Virus record (IMG/VR): IMGVR_UViG_3300028809_000024
Location: 1 to 46,564 of that record
Origin: a virus
Length of the DNA: 46,564 bases
Strand: one strand, 5' to 3'
Shown here: piece after piece, positions 23,804 to 32,586 of the stretch
Position numbering within the stretch: the first letter of the stretch is position 1
How the letters are laid out: every line of letters begins with the position of its first letter
Notes under the pieces: model-generated
Seen by the model: the letters and a program-made list of their open reading frames with translations, nothing else
Told to the model about the DNA's origin: nothing
Databases searched by the model: none
Made by a program: the position numbers and the translations under genes

Positions 23804-23833
23804 GGGAAGCCGGTCTTAACCCCACCGGCTCCC
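23804..23833 (+). other. Intergenic hairpin between portal and scaffold genes
   Basis: AGCCGGT / ACCGGCT with an outer GGG/CCC and one bulged A, 9-base loop; no U run. Likely an mRNA processing or stability element that sets the level of the downstream scaffold and coat messages. Confidence 0.45.
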
Positions 23834-23873
23834 GATAACGTGCAACCTAAACGGGGACGAGGAAACTCGCAAG

Positions 23874-24944
23874 ATGGCAGACAAGCCTGTTGTGGATGTG
23901 AATACCGACAATCTCGCTGACTTCACTAAGCTGCTCTACGGAGACGCGGACGAGAAGGCAGCGGAAGCGGACACGCCAAATATCGCCGATGACGATCCCG
24001 GCGCAGATGCAAATGCAACTGATACGAGCGAAGGCGACGAAGACGAAGGCACTCCCGTGGTGGACGACGCTGACCTTGACGGAGGTAGCGACGATCCGGA
24101 CGAAGCGAATGCCGATAGTCCCGACGAGGACATCTTCAAACCTAAGTCGAAGAAGAAGCAGACTGCACAGGAACGGATCGATGAGGTAACTGCTGAGAAG
24201 CACAATGAACGGCGTCGAGCTGAGGCTGCCGAACTCCGCCTTGCGGAACTCGAACGCGCTCTTGCTGAACTCCGTGCTGCTCCGAAGCAGGTGCCCACTA
24301 ACGAGGCACCTGTTGCCAATCCGACTGGAGTTAGTGATCCGAACGCCCCTGATCCCGAAAGCGTGGATGCACAGGGCAATCTGATCTATCCGCTCGGTGA
24401 GTTCGACGTGAACTTCATTGCCGCTGTCCATCGCTACGAAGCCCAGAAGGCTCGTGCAGAGGTGGAAGCAGCCGCGACGAAGACCGCTGAACAGAAGGCA
24501 GTAGAAGCGGAAGAAGCTAAGCTGTTCGAGACTTGGCAGGGTAAACTGACGAAGGCCGAGGAAACTTTCCCCGATCTTCGTGCTACGGTTGCCGCGCTGG
24601 ACACCGAATTTGTGGACCTTGATCCGACGCTTGGAACTTATCTGGCCAAGACCATCATGGAGATGGATCACGGCGCAGAGGTTCTGTACTACCTCGCAAA
24701 CAACGTCGATGAAGCCAAGCAGATTGTTGCTGCTGGGCAGACTGGCGCGACCCTTGCTCTTGGGCGACTGGAAGGTAAGATTTCCGTGGCTCTGGGGAAG
24801 AAAGCAAAAACCCCGGCTCCTCGTCAGACCAAGGCTCCTGTGCCTCCCGCAACCCACACTCGTGGAAGCGGTGCGGCTAAGACCTCGATCAAGGGGGATA
24901 CGGACAACTTCGCGGATTTCAAGAAGCTGTTCTACAGCGAATAA
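23874..24944 (+). CDS. Capsid scaffolding protein (356 aa)
   Basis: Assembly scaffold by position (between portal and coat) and composition. The first 110 residues are acidic and disordered (DEDEGTPVVDDADLDGG), followed by long charged helices (KHNERRRAEAAELRLAELER) and a basic C-terminus (KKAKTPAPRQTKAP), which in P22-type scaffolds binds coat. The end repeats the start motif: DNLADFTKLLYGD at 11-23 and DNFADFKKLFYSE at the last residues, an internal duplication of about 13 residues. Confidence 0.85.
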   Translation: MADKPVVDVNTDNLADFTKLLYGDADEKAAEADTPNIADDDPGADANATDTSEGDEDEGTPVVDDADLDGGSDDPDEANADSPDEDIFKPKSKKKQTAQERIDEVTAEKHNERRRAEAAELRLAELERALAELRAAPKQVPTNEAPVANPTGVSDPNAPDPESVDAQGNLIYPLGEFDVNFIAAVHRYEAQKARAEVEAAATKTAEQKAVEAEEAKLFETWQGKLTKAEETFPDLRATVAALDTEFVDLDPTLGTYLAKTIMEMDHGAEVLYYLANNVDEAKQIVAAGQTGATLALGRLEGKISVALGKKAKTPAPRQTKAPVPPATHTRGSGAAKTSIKGDTDNFADFKKLFYSE

Positions 24945-24976
24945 TCCGCTTTTCACATCAACGGAAACAACATTAA

Positions 24977-26284
24977 ATGGCTGACAATACTGTCGATCAA
25001 GCAAAACTCGTAATGAACACGTTTGCTGCTCATTTCGAGAATAACCTCGTCGCTGCGGATGCAGTTACGTGGAAGCAGTACGATGGTGAGATGACGGAGC
25101 GCAACCGCTTCCAGATCAGCGAACAGGTTCCCCCGCGCTACAACGTCACTGAGACGGTGGATGGCGTGGTCGATCTGTCGGCTGGTGTTCAGGACAGCGT
25201 GTTCGGTTCGGAACAGTACACCGTCAATCGCACCTTCGGCTCCAGCATGGGCTGGGGTGACTTCGTGGCGATCCGCGACATTGGTGACGCTCGTAAGAGT
25301 GAAGCTATTAAGTCGGCGGCGCTTAACCTTGCCGAGAAGATTGACGCCCACGTTCTGCGTACGGCGGCTCTGGCTTCGAGCAACTGGACCGGCACCGCTG
25401 GTTCGGCGGTTGCGGACTTTGACGACTTCGTGAGCGGTTACACCCGTCTCAAGGAAGAGGGCGTTGACGACAGCGACCTGCGAGGCATCCTTAACTATTC
25501 GGACAAGCAGGCGCTTGGTTCGGACGTTGTGGACCTTCCGGCTCCTGACGGTATGGTCACCAAGACCTTCCGTGAAGGCTTCACCGGCCAGATCGGTGGC
25601 ATCCCCGTGGTGTTCACTCAGCAGCTCCCGACCCTGACGGTCGGTACTCGTGCTGCCTCGGGTGCAGCGGCCATGAACGGCGCCAGCCAGAACGTCAACT
25701 ATTCGGATGTCGCTATCTCGGCGGCTCCGGGTCAGTACAAGACGCAGACTATTTCGATTAATGGTCTGACTGGCACGCAGACGGTCAACGATGGTGAGGT
25801 TTTCACCATTGCCAATGTCAATGCATGGGATGAGCGACTGGGCGCAAGCCTCGGGCGTCCGCAGCAGTTCCGAGTGATCGGTAACTACACTGCAACTGGT
25901 GGCGCAATCGCTAACCTGCGTATTTTCCCGGCGATCATCGTCCCGGGTTCGGGTACGGGCGGCGATATTGGCGTCAACACGGCTCATGCTACTGTGGACA
26001 GTGTCCCGGGAGCGACGGCTGCGATCACGTTCCTTGGCGCCGCTTCGGCTCAGGTTCGTCCGCGCGTTATCCTCCAGAAGCAGGCGATCATCGTCAACAC
26101 CAAGGCGCTGATTAAGCCCGCCACGGGTATCAGCGAGTTCAAGCAGCTCGACAAGGTTCCGATCTCGGTTCGCATGTGGGCTGACAGTGTGTTCGGTACG
26201 GGTGAACACCGCGTTCGCTTCGACGTTGCCCTCACGGCTAACGTCCGCGACCGTCGGCGTATCGTTCGTATCAACGGCTCGTAA
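24977..26284 (+). CDS. Major capsid protein, P22 coat type (435 aa)
   Basis: P22 gp5-like HK97-fold coat. The N-terminal arm has FAAHFENNLVAADAVTWKQYDGEM, then GDTV-type loops (QVPPRYNVTETVDG), and a central KIDAHVLRTAALASSNW. The middle insertion (about 215-310, ITINGLTGTQTV-like sequence, FTIANVNAWDERLG) matches the telokin/I-domain position of P22 coat. Length close to P22 (430). Followed by a strong hairpin. Confidence 0.92.
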   Translation: MADNTVDQAKLVMNTFAAHFENNLVAADAVTWKQYDGEMTERNRFQISEQVPPRYNVTETVDGVVDLSAGVQDSVFGSEQYTVNRTFGSSMGWGDFVAIRDIGDARKSEAIKSAALNLAEKIDAHVLRTAALASSNWTGTAGSAVADFDDFVSGYTRLKEEGVDDSDLRGILNYSDKQALGSDVVDLPAPDGMVTKTFREGFTGQIGGIPVVFTQQLPTLTVGTRAASGAAAMNGASQNVNYSDVAISAAPGQYKTQTISINGLTGTQTVNDGEVFTIANVNAWDERLGASLGRPQQFRVIGNYTATGGAIANLRIFPAIIVPGSGTGGDIGVNTAHATVDSVPGATAAITFLGAASAQVRPRVILQKQAIIVNTKALIKPATGISEFKQLDKVPISVRMWADSVFGTGEHRVRFDVALTANVRDRRRIVRINGS

Positions 26285-26293
26285 TCTCCGACC

Positions 26294-26319
26294 GGGGGCG
26301 GGGCTTCGGCTCCGCCTCC
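26294..26319 (+). other. Strong cUUCGg hairpin after the coat gene
   Basis: Eleven-bp stem (two G-T pairs) closed by a C(TTCG)G tetraloop, 9 bases after the coat stop; no U run follows. Probably protects the 3' end of a processed coat message rather than stopping transcription. Confidence 0.6.
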
Positions 26320-26347
26320 CAACCTCTCTTGGAAGGTGTGGCTTCTA

Positions 26348-26956
26348 ATGGCTACTGAAAACATTTACGTTCGACCGGAGGATGGTTGGGTTCAGGTTGC
26401 AGATGCTTCGAGCTACCTGCTGCTTCGAGCTAATCCCGGCAATATGAGCTGGTATGTAGCGTTTACTGATGGCAGTCCTCCGTCAGAGACGGTTCCGGCT
26501 GCGAGTGGTACGTTTACGTTTGCAGGCAATCCGACTGCCGGTGACACCATTTCTATCGATGGCATCGTATTCAAGTTCGTGTCGGGCGCTCCGACTTCGG
26601 AAGTTGAGATCGAGCTTGGTGTTGATGCCGAGGCTTCGATTATCGCGGCTATGACCGTAATCAACACGGAACTGGACACGATTATTGCTACTGGCAATCC
26701 CACTACGCTGATTATCACTTCGGTGCAGCAGGGCGCCGCTGGTAACTCTATTCCAATTGCCGAAGACAGTACTCAGATCACGGTCTCGGGTCCGACCCTT
26801 TCGGGGGGCGGCCCTGCCTTTGTTGGGTATCTGGTTGACTGCGGTAAGCACATCAGGATCACCGAGCCGTTTACGGACAATGTGTATGTACGGGTCCACG
26901 ATCCGTCGCAGCCACAGCCCGGTCAGGCTCGTCGCTTTGATGTTATTGCCCTTTGA
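26348..26956 (+). CDS. Decoration/head-associated protein with beta module (202 aa)
   Basis: Follows the coat gene. The centre is a beta-rich module with pattern GDTISIDGIVFKF ... AAGNSIPIA ... TLSGGG (residues about 55-155). The same pattern recurs in the P22 gp10-like protein encoded at 27769. The ends (ENIYVRPEDGWVQV and GKHIRITEPFTDNVYVRVHD) flank it as a separate domain. ATG at 26348 chosen over an earlier GTG. Confidence 0.7.
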   Translation: MATENIYVRPEDGWVQVADASSYLLLRANPGNMSWYVAFTDGSPPSETVPAASGTFTFAGNPTAGDTISIDGIVFKFVSGAPTSEVEIELGVDAEASIIAAMTVINTELDTIIATGNPTTLIITSVQQGAAGNSIPIAEDSTQITVSGPTLSGGGPAFVGYLVDCGKHIRITEPFTDNVYVRVHDPSQPQPGQARRFDVIAL

Positions 26957-26977
26957 CGTTTACGGGGTCTGTGTAAA

Positions 26978-27772
26978 ATGACTTTGGTTTCGACGATCAT
27001 CCGCGATGCGTTCCGGGAAAGTAACCTGATCGCTATCGCCGCAGACCCCACTACGGCGGAACAGGCAGAGGCGTTGCGTCTGCTTAACCGCCTTATTTTG
27101 TCTGTACTCGGTACGGAGATGGGCGAACAGCTTTCTCCAATCATTATTGGTCGCAACAACATCAATCGTCCACAGGGTTTCCCGTGGTACGAACAGGTTC
27201 CAGATCAGGTTGATTGGTTCGTACCGGCTAACTCCCGGCTGTTCCTCAATCTGACCTTTCCGCAGACGGTGTATCTCGATCCCAATCCCGAAGACGGGGC
27301 ACGGTTCGCCTACATCGACAAGTCCGGGAACCTCAATACTTACCCGCTCACAATCAACGCTAATGGGCGGACAATCGATAACTCCTTTACGGAAACGGAC
27401 AACACCAACAACTCGGTGCGCGAGTACTTCTTTCGCGCGGACACGGGTAATTGGTCTGTTGTGACGCCTCTCGGCCTTGCCGATGAGATGCCTTTCCCTC
27501 CGGAGTTTGACACTCTCTTCATTGTTGATCTGGCGATGCGGCTTAACCCACGTCACGCACAGGAGGCTGATACCCAATCGATTGCTGCACGTAATCGGGC
27601 GGAGCGCAACTTCAAGGCGCGGTATCGGCAGCACAGGGAGATGGGTAGTGAGCTTGGTCTGGTGTTGCTTCCCAGCATCAAGGACAAGTACTTCGACAAT
27701 TCCCGCTACGCCAATGCCGCCTTCGATAGCGGATATGCGTGGCCCTACTCTACAGTGAGGCCATACGGATGA
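26978..27772 (+). CDS. P22 gp4-like head-completion/tail-accessory protein (264 aa)
   Basis: Position (after coat, before the gp10-like gene) and sequence (TLVSTIIRDAFRESNLIAI, QAEALRLLNRLI, PPEFDTLFIVDLAMRLNPRHAQ) fit gp4-like adaptors that bind the portal and close the packaged head. Longer than P22 gp4 (166), with an extra middle part. The C-terminal tail is Tyr/Ala rich. TGA overlaps the next ATG. Confidence 0.75.
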   Translation: MTLVSTIIRDAFRESNLIAIAADPTTAEQAEALRLLNRLILSVLGTEMGEQLSPIIIGRNNINRPQGFPWYEQVPDQVDWFVPANSRLFLNLTFPQTVYLDPNPEDGARFAYIDKSGNLNTYPLTINANGRTIDNSFTETDNTNNSVREYFFRADTGNWSVVTPLGLADEMPFPPEFDTLFIVDLAMRLNPRHAQEADTQSIAARNRAERNFKARYRQHREMGSELGLVLLPSIKDKYFDNSRYANAAFDSGYAWPYSTVRPYG

Positions 27773-29037
27773 CTGGTGTTCCTCTCGGAAAATCGGATTG
27801 GCGGCGTCACGTTGCCGATGAAGCGGACATCCCGGTTCTAAATCGGTATTTCGAGACGAACCCGACTAATCTTGTAGAGCAGGTTGCTCTGCTGGCTCGA
27901 CCGTCGCTTCGCCGCCTCGTTGCAGTTGGCGAAGGCCCGATCCGGAGTATGTATTCTCAACCCGGTTCGTTTGACGACGATCTCTTTGTTGTGTCCTACG
28001 ATACGCTCTATCGCGTAGCTTCTCTCGATCTGGCTGTGACCAGCATCGGGGGTGGTATTTTCGGTTCCAGCCTTCGTGCTAATCCGTCCATGACGGCCAC
28101 TGCTCGGATCGGCTCGGTTCCGGAGTATCTCTATATCGCGGATGGGCGTGTGCTGTGGTGTTACAGCGACGACAGCTCGGCTACCGGTACGCTGCTGGCT
28201 TCCGGCGCTATCGCTAACGGTGATACGATCCGCATTGGCAGTGTGTACTATCAGTGGACCAGTGGTTCGGTTGACACGGGCACGCCTAACGGCACTAGTG
28301 GCACTCCGTGGCTCGTGGCTCTCGGCGGTACAAACGCCGTTGCTCTCGATAATATGCGACTGGCTATCAATAACGAAGGCGTTGCAGGCACTACGTATTC
28401 GACTGGCCTTACGTCCAATGCGGACGTTGTAGCACTGTCAAGTGACACGGACGACATGCGCGTAAGCGCCCGAGCAGCAGGCACCGGTGGCAACAGCATT
28501 GTGACTACGGAAACTGGCGCAAACATCGCGTGGGGGAGTGGAACTCTTACCGGTGGCGGTGGTTCCAGTCTGTTCCAGGTCAACGTCCCAGATGATCTAG
28601 GCGTGGTTTCAGTCGGCTTCATTGCGGGCTACGTCATCTGTGTCGTTGCACAGGGCCAAGGTGTCAATGGAAGGTTCTACTGGATCAATCCGGGCGAGAC
28701 TTGGATCGAACCTCAGAACTTCGCTACAGCAGAACGTGCCCCCGATCCCGTGATCTCGGTTCGAGTGATCGGTGACCGCTTCTGGCTCCTCGGGACCAAC
28801 AGTTCCGAAGTATGGTATCCGACGGGGACGATCCCACCGTTTCAGCGGGTACAGGGTAACGTCTTTGATCGAGGTGTCTGGGAAGGTTCAGATGTCGCTA
28901 TCAAGGATAGTCTGATCGTCACAGATCAAGATGGTGTCGTGTACCTCATCACAGGTGCTGGACCACAACGTATTTCAAATCACTCTATCGAAGAGCGTAT
29001 CCGCAACGCTATTCAAGAACAGAAAAGGCATCTGTAA
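27769..29037 (+). CDS. P22 gp10-like packaged-DNA stabilisation protein, N-terminal part (422 aa)
   Basis: Beta-propeller-type tail hub. The line from VPLGKSDWRR and LVAVGEGPIRSMY through FYWINPGETWIEPQNFATAERAPD to PQRISNHSIEERIRNA fits this family. It carries an inserted module (about 150-265, GDTIRIGSVYYQW ... GGNSIV ... GTLTGGG) related to the one in the 202-residue protein upstream. It stops soon after the SIEERIR segment, while its relatives continue with a C-terminal part that here seems to be encoded separately (30105-30932). GAGG lies 8 bases before the ATG. Confidence 0.75.
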   Translation: MTGVPLGKSDWRRHVADEADIPVLNRYFETNPTNLVEQVALLARPSLRRLVAVGEGPIRSMYSQPGSFDDDLFVVSYDTLYRVASLDLAVTSIGGGIFGSSLRANPSMTATARIGSVPEYLYIADGRVLWCYSDDSSATGTLLASGAIANGDTIRIGSVYYQWTSGSVDTGTPNGTSGTPWLVALGGTNAVALDNMRLAINNEGVAGTTYSTGLTSNADVVALSSDTDDMRVSARAAGTGGNSIVTTETGANIAWGSGTLTGGGGSSLFQVNVPDDLGVVSVGFIAGYVICVVAQGQGVNGRFYWINPGETWIEPQNFATAERAPDPVISVRVIGDRFWLLGTNSSEVWYPTGTIPPFQRVQGNVFDRGVWEGSDVAIKDSLIVTDQDGVVYLITGAGPQRISNHSIEERIRNAIQEQKRHL

Positions 29038-29039
29038 AC

Positions 29040-30098
29040 ATGGCTGTTGAATGGATGGATTTCCCTAGCGGTTCGCAAGGCCTGTATGGAGATCAGGAAG
29101 ACCGACTTACGGATGGTGTCTATTCCGTTCAAAGCGGTTGTGAGCTTGCAGAAGACCCCGACCCTAACGTAACCGGGCGTGTTCTGCGTTACGACGATTT
29201 TTCACAGGACGCCACTAAGCTCCGTAAAGTCCTTGCTGCGGAACAGACGACAGTCGGTTTTGCGTTTAGGCAGTGGAAGACTGCACTGCAGAATACCTCT
29301 TGGGGTATCTGTTTAAACAATGCAGGGGCGTCACGACAGGTCTCCATTACTACTGATAGTTCTGGGCGTCTTTTAGTCAAGACTGGTTCTCCTCGAACTG
29401 GTTCGGTTATCGGCACATCTGCTTTGAACACGATTGTCGCTAATGCGTGGCAACATATCGAATGTCGTTTTACTGCGGGTGCGGGTACAGGATCGTTTGA
29501 AATCCGTGTCGAAGGTGTTACGGTATTGAATATCAGCTCCGTGGACACTGGCGCAGGCCCGTATGCTCAGCTGGAGTTTACGCACACGGGGAACAATACG
29601 AGTAGTGGCAACTTCTATTTCAAGGACTTTGTAATCTGGAACGGTTCGGGGGGATGGGGTGACAGCTTTGTCGGCTCGGTTCAGGTGTTCGATCTGCGAC
29701 CTAACGCGGATGTTTCGACTGGTTGGTCCCGGACTACGGGCACGACCGATTGGGAAATCCTTGATAATACACCTCCGGTCGATACCTCGTATATCTTCGC
29801 TCCTGAAGACCCGAGCATCCCGGCTCCGTCTATTACGCAACTGACTAATCTCCCAGAGGACGTTACTTCGGTACGCGCCCTTATGATGATTGGACGGATG
29901 CGCAAATCGGATGGCGGCGATGCACAGGTACAGATGTCTTTGCTCTCCAATGGCGATGCTGACAATGGAGCCGATAGGCCTGTCACTACGGCGTTCACTT
30001 ATTGGTACGACATTAGCCATCTCGATCCCGATACGGCTGCCCCTTGGACGCCTGCGGGAGTCGACAACGCTCAGTTCCAGATCAATCGAACGGTGTAA
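29040..30098 (+). CDS. Tail protein with LamG/lectin-like fold (352 aa)
   Basis: The first 200 residues look like a concanavalin/LamG-type beta sandwich (VGFAFRQWK, NAWQHIECRFTAGAG, GSFEIRVEGVTVLN, FYFKDFVIWNGSG), the type used by phages to bind glycans. The C-terminal part ends in YDISHLDPDTAAPWTPAGV, common in phage tail proteins. It lies between the two apparent halves of the gp10-like protein, starting 2 bases after the first half's stop. Confidence 0.65.
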   Translation: MAVEWMDFPSGSQGLYGDQEDRLTDGVYSVQSGCELAEDPDPNVTGRVLRYDDFSQDATKLRKVLAAEQTTVGFAFRQWKTALQNTSWGICLNNAGASRQVSITTDSSGRLLVKTGSPRTGSVIGTSALNTIVANAWQHIECRFTAGAGTGSFEIRVEGVTVLNISSVDTGAGPYAQLEFTHTGNNTSSGNFYFKDFVIWNGSGGWGDSFVGSVQVFDLRPNADVSTGWSRTTGTTDWEILDNTPPVDTSYIFAPEDPSIPAPSITQLTNLPEDVTSVRALMMIGRMRKSDGGDAQVQMSLLSNGDADNGADRPVTTAFTYWYDISHLDPDTAAPWTPAGVDNAQFQINRTV

Positions 30099-30104
30099 CC
30101 TACT

Positions 30105-30932
30105 ATGACCGATACCTATGTTTCTCAAGGCGACGTACTTGGCGTTGGCGAGTTCGGCAACATTAACCCTTGGGTTTCGTTGGGTACGGTTTTCGCTGCG
30201 GCCAACTTCCCTGCCGAGTTTTCTGAGGCATCGCAGATCGCAGTTGTAACTGCTGGCCCGAGCAAACTGACTGCCGAGCTTTCCGAAGCCACGGTATTCG
30301 GTCTTGCTCGGGGCCGGATCGAGAACCGACGTGTACGGGCGTGGCCTGATACGTTGGACGGTCACGACATGTACTTCATCCGGCTAGGGGAGACTGCAAC
30401 CCTGATGTACGATCTGACGACAGGTCAGTGGTCGCAGTGGGCTTCTCCGGGCATGGCTGCGTGGCGTCCCAACTATGGACTGAACTGGCTTGGTTTAGGC
30501 AAGGTCGCCTACGATGACGGCCATACCTCAAATGCTCTTCTCGGAGACGACACCTATGGTCTTCTCTGGACGATGGACCCGACTTCGGGCCTCGATCAGT
30601 CGCCTCGTGCCGATCTTCCTGATCGCAGTTATACTCGTCGGGTGGTCGGTGGAGTACCTATGCGCCTCCGCGAGACACAGAAAGTCGGAGCGGCGTATGT
30701 GACTGCCAGTATCGGAGAACCTTCTCCCTTGCTTGGTGCTAACATTGCCCTACGCACTTCGGACGATAACGGCAAGACTTGGCTCGATCACGGTACGGTT
30801 GTTGCGACTTCCGGTACGTGGGATCAAGAGTTCGTCTGGCGCAGTCTGGGCCTCATCAAGGCTCCGGGTCGTATTTTCGAGATCACTGATGACGGTGCGA
30901 CGGTACGCATCGATGCACTGGATATCAGGTAA
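30105..30932 (+). CDS. P22 gp10-like stabilisation protein, C-terminal part (275 aa)
   Basis: GHDMYFIRLGETATLMYDLT and TGQWSQWASPG are the repeat type of the gp10-like propeller. The end (FVWRSLGLIKAPGRIFEITDD) is also typical for the C-terminus of that family. Translating it after 27769-29037 would give a protein with the usual order. It has its own start and 60 unrelated N-terminal residues, so the gene seems truly split. Confidence in the family is moderate. Confidence 0.6.
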   Translation: MTDTYVSQGDVLGVGEFGNINPWVSLGTVFAAANFPAEFSEASQIAVVTAGPSKLTAELSEATVFGLARGRIENRRVRAWPDTLDGHDMYFIRLGETATLMYDLTTGQWSQWASPGMAAWRPNYGLNWLGLGKVAYDDGHTSNALLGDDTYGLLWTMDPTSGLDQSPRADLPDRSYTRRVVGGVPMRLRETQKVGAAYVTASIGEPSPLLGANIALRTSDDNGKTWLDHGTVVATSGTWDQEFVWRSLGLIKAPGRIFEITDDGATVRIDALDIR

Positions 30933-30940
30933 CACGCAAC

Positions 30941-32161
30941 ATGGTTGACATCACCAAAATCCCAGCACTTGACTGGCAGACGCCCATCGTCGATCCTCTG
31001 ACCGGCAATCCGTCTGCACAGTTTCGTCTGCTGTGGCAGCAGTTGTTCCAGAATTCAGAAACTAACAATCAAGAAATTGCAATTAAGATTACCGGGCCGT
31101 CTAGTAGTAGCGATAACGCTGTTGTTAGGTGGGATGGCGTTTCCGGAAAGTTGGCACAGAACTCTGGCGTGTTTATTGATGACGCCAACAATCTATTCGG
31201 TATCAGTAATTTTTCTGCTGTAGGCGGCGGATTTCTTGCAGCCAATATTTCTGGCTATACCGGTTTATGGCTCGGGGCCGACGCTTTTGCTCCTGATCTT
31301 ACTAACTACTCTCTATTAAAAGAGTCTTTCGGACCTCTCTATAATGCTCCGGTTGGAGGACTACAGGCCTTCCGTATCGGTAATGAAAATAGGATTAATG
31401 TTAGTCCTAATGGAGCGGTCGTCAACCAAGCCTCTAATATCGGACCACCGACTGGCGTCGCCTTTCAAGTTTACAGTCCAGACTACTCCACCGAATGGAT
31501 GGCAGTAACTTCAACAGGCGTTAGGGTTGTTGACCAAGCGTATAGCGCAGCGTGGGATGGAGATTTTACTGTCCCTACGAAGAACGCAGTTTACGATAAA
31601 ATCGAGACACTAACCCCGGGCGGGAGCGGTACAAATCCACCTCAGCTTGTTACGTTTTCGACTAGCATCGGTTCAGCGAAGACTACCAGCGATACAACCA
31701 ACGGCGGTATCATGATCGAGGCCACTACGGACAATTCGGGACTACAAGCGCAGCTAATGGCTGCAACCGCTCCGTTCACGTTTGTGGCAGGACTGTACGG
31801 CAACACGCAGGCGAACTTTAACGGTCTTGGCCTCGTCGTTAGGGATACCGCAGGTAAATATGTGTTTGCGGCTGATCTTGCCGAGGGCACATTGGAGCTT
31901 TCGCAGTGGAGTAATGCAGCGACGTTTTCGTCTGCGGTTTTCTCTGCTGCTTGGGCCAGTACTCCTCTGTATTTTCGTGTTGTGGTTGACGCCTCTAACG
32001 ATGTACAGTGGTCGATTAGCCAAACTCGCAACGGGCCGTGGCACAACCTATCGACACCTAGTACTTACCTTGGTACAGTAGATGCTGTGGGGTTCGCAGT
32101 AAACCGCAACAACGCCAGTTCTGCTCCTGTAGCTTGGTTCTTTGATTACGAGAAGTCTTGA
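30941..32161 (+). CDS. Tail fibre/receptor-binding protein (406 aa)
   Basis: The N-terminal 30 residues (MVDITKIPALDWQTPIVD, SAQFRLLWQQLF) are a short virion-anchor type segment. The rest is Ser/Thr/Asn/Gly-rich beta structure ending in a jelly-roll-like domain (FSTSIGSAKTTSDTTNGG ... VAWFFDYEKS). Bases about 31040-31480 are clearly more AT-rich than the neighbours, suggesting an exchanged host-range module. No enzyme motif seen. Confidence 0.65.
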   Translation: MVDITKIPALDWQTPIVDPLTGNPSAQFRLLWQQLFQNSETNNQEIAIKITGPSSSSDNAVVRWDGVSGKLAQNSGVFIDDANNLFGISNFSAVGGGFLAANISGYTGLWLGADAFAPDLTNYSLLKESFGPLYNAPVGGLQAFRIGNENRINVSPNGAVVNQASNIGPPTGVAFQVYSPDYSTEWMAVTSTGVRVVDQAYSAAWDGDFTVPTKNAVYDKIETLTPGGSGTNPPQLVTFSTSIGSAKTTSDTTNGGIMIEATTDNSGLQAQLMAATAPFTFVAGLYGNTQANFNGLGLVVRDTAGKYVFAADLAEGTLELSQWSNAATFSSAVFSAAWASTPLYFRVVVDASNDVQWSISQTRNGPWHNLSTPSTYLGTVDAVGFAVNRNNASSAPVAWFFDYEKS

Positions 32162-32586
32162 TGCCTATTCAACGCACATATCACGTAGGTAACGTAGAGA
32201 CAGCCCTTGAATTGTATCCCTACGAGCCTATCGATCTGGACGTTACTGAATGGCTGGCTGATCGTAACAACATTGCCCTTACTGCCGAGGACGGATCGAT
32301 TGCTCTGTTTGAGTGGGTTCGTCCCGGTCTCTATGACGGGCACTACTTCTTTCTGTGTCGTGGCAAAGAGGCGATTGAACTAAGCCATCGCATACTTAGC
32401 GAACTACACACAAACTACGGGGTCAAGGCCATTCGAGGCTTCACTCCGATCAAGCACAAGGCAGCTCTGTGGATGAGCCGAAAGATTGGCTTCCACGATA
32501 TGGGCGAAGTGCCGACCGAGATTGGTCCGTGTACTCTGTTCTTGATGAACCTTGACGAACACTTTTCCCGGGAAGCAAGCGAATGA
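32161..32586 (+). CDS. GNAT-like protein of the tail region (141 aa)
   Basis: Looks like the GNAT-related unknowns found in the structural clusters of P22-like phages: GHYFFLCRGKEAIELSHRIL followed by IRGFTPIKHKAALWMSRKIGF, the latter like the acetyl-CoA-binding end of GNAT folds. The catalytic role is doubtful. ATG overlaps the fibre stop (TGATG). Confidence 0.6.
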   Translation: MPIQRTYHVGNVETALELYPYEPIDLDVTEWLADRNNIALTAEDGSIALFEWVRPGLYDGHYFFLCRGKEAIELSHRILSELHTNYGVKAIRGFTPIKHKAALWMSRKIGFHDMGEVPTEIGPCTLFLMNLDEHFSREASE

